The notes under the pieces were generated by a model. It was given only the letters and a program-made list of their open reading frames with translations, made no database searches and was not told the DNA's origin. A stretch of 64,000 nt of DNA. Source: Gari tellinella (taxonomy: Eukaryota > Mollusca > Bivalvia > Cardiida > Psammobiidae). How positions within the stretch are numbered: the first letter of the stretch is position 1; every line of letters starts with the position of its first letter. Where the stretch lies: assembly GCA_922989275.2 (NCBI GenBank), contig OV277863.1, positions 48,156,999-48,220,998 of the forward strand. The letters run 5' to 3'. The translations under genes were made by a program, and so were the position numbers. This document shows, one piece after another, positions 63,286 through 64,000 of the stretch.

Positions 63286-63800
63286 TTACTACATCTCCAT
63301 CATGATACCAAAGATGCGTGTCTGTTGAAAGAATTGATTACCAACGTGTTGGTACAAAGAAGCGTCGTATCTAAAAGGTAACAATGCAGAACAAGAATTT
63401 TAACAGACACACAAAGTCGAAGAGCTGCATCGATAGATTGTGAGTGGCACCATTGTCATATCACTCATTGCAGTTGGCGCTGGCAAACATTTCCAAGATA
63501 TGTGAGATGGATTCTATACTCCAAAACTTCGAAGAATGCGAACATCAGAAAGTCGAAAGAATTGAATGTGTGAATTCCTGAATACATGCATTTTAAAAAT
63601 GCTACATCTCAAATGAATATTTTATAACAGACACACTCCTCAACATTTATCAAACTGTACAAACATTCAATAAGCAGGAGGCCACTTTGAAGCAACTGAA
63701 CAGCTTAAACCTGGCTGATGTCAATGTGCATAAAAAATCTACTCGAAATACGTGCAGTTGCAGCAGAACTTTGATCAATTGCAAAGACAACTCTCAATAC
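63286..63800 (+). repeat. Local repeat family M, copy
   Basis: A further copy matching 62500-62860 and then 61200-61330 (GAATTGATTACCAACGTG, GTGAGATGGATTCTATACTC, CTCAAACTGTACA-like parts). Confidence 0.55.
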
Positions 63801-64000
63801 TGTGCCTAAATCTCAACAAAAACAAATTAATTATATTGACATTTGGACCAATATCCCCTTTGAGGCATCAGCCCACATGTGACGTCATATATGGGGAAAA
63901 TCAGGGATCTGGCACAAAAAAAAACTTGCATTCTCGGTGTATGACACCAAGTTTCGTTGGATTAGGGAAAGGGGCCCTGTTGGCCCACCAACCCAATGTC
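63801..64000 (+). other. Possible LINE reverse-transcriptase fragment at window edge
   Basis: One frame reads CLNLNKNKLIILTFGPISPL. The LN..K...L.FG pattern resembles the segment following the catalytic motif in non-LTR reverse transcriptases. It is too short to be sure. Confidence 0.25.

Overview
The window looks like a stretch of a bivalve mollusc nuclear genome: AT-rich, intron-containing and packed with transposable elements. The assignment rests on a protostome-type MyD88 gene and on dense short inverted-repeat elements plus tandem-core elements resembling those described from bivalves ('pearl'/Helentron-like). It is inferred from content; no species can be named.

Two spliced genes can be read. 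(1) The 3' part of a plus-strand MyD88 gene: a linker exon (10983-11036), two exons of the TIR domain (13985-14177, 19414-19505) and a last exon (20718-21907) that finishes the TIR domain and adds a long Ser-rich, Pro-rich tail. Exon phases agree throughout. The N-terminal death domain is not securely found; 10011-10134 is a weak candidate. The first TIR intron holds about 70 copies of a ~41-bp minisatellite whose unit matches the last nine codons of the preceding exon plus its 5' splice site. (2) A plus-strand integrase/transposase gene spread over ten phase-compatible exons (about 45638-56546). It lies inside a pair of ~115-bp terminal inverted repeats (39981-40090 and 57297-57414) that start TGTA and end TACA and are flanked by TATA. 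I read 39981-57414 as one 17.4-kb Ginger-like (Gypsy-integrase-related) DNA transposon that keeps its termini, its catalytic D, D35E residues and an intron-rich transposase gene. This is the best candidate in the window for something undescribed.

The Ginger-like element has been invaded repeatedly. A Ty3/Gypsy LTR retrotransposon (40633-45372, TSD ATAG) with almost identical LTRs sits upstream of the first confident exon. It lacks gag and the protease active site, and its pol carries one nonsense codon and one one-base deletion. The introns hold tandem-core elements, a TTAA MITE split by one of them, a pogo-type MITE and several hairpins.

The rest is mostly repeats. 1-10000 carries several MITE families (A, B with TA duplications; C, D, K, J with TTAA), many sharing one palindromic core of about 60 bp, plus a 0.5-kb inverted duplication. 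21900-28100 has more MITEs and degenerate tandem repeats. 28299-29062 is an orphan DIRS-type gag pseudogene. 29200-31440 and 37358-38975 are tandem-core elements. 35700-37130 holds eroded transposase-like and unidentified coding remnants. 57500-64000 has a locally repeated coding-like unit, a Tc1/mariner remnant, a C2H2 zinc-finger remnant and a LINE 5' fragment. No rRNA, CRISPR or confident functional tRNA gene was seen.
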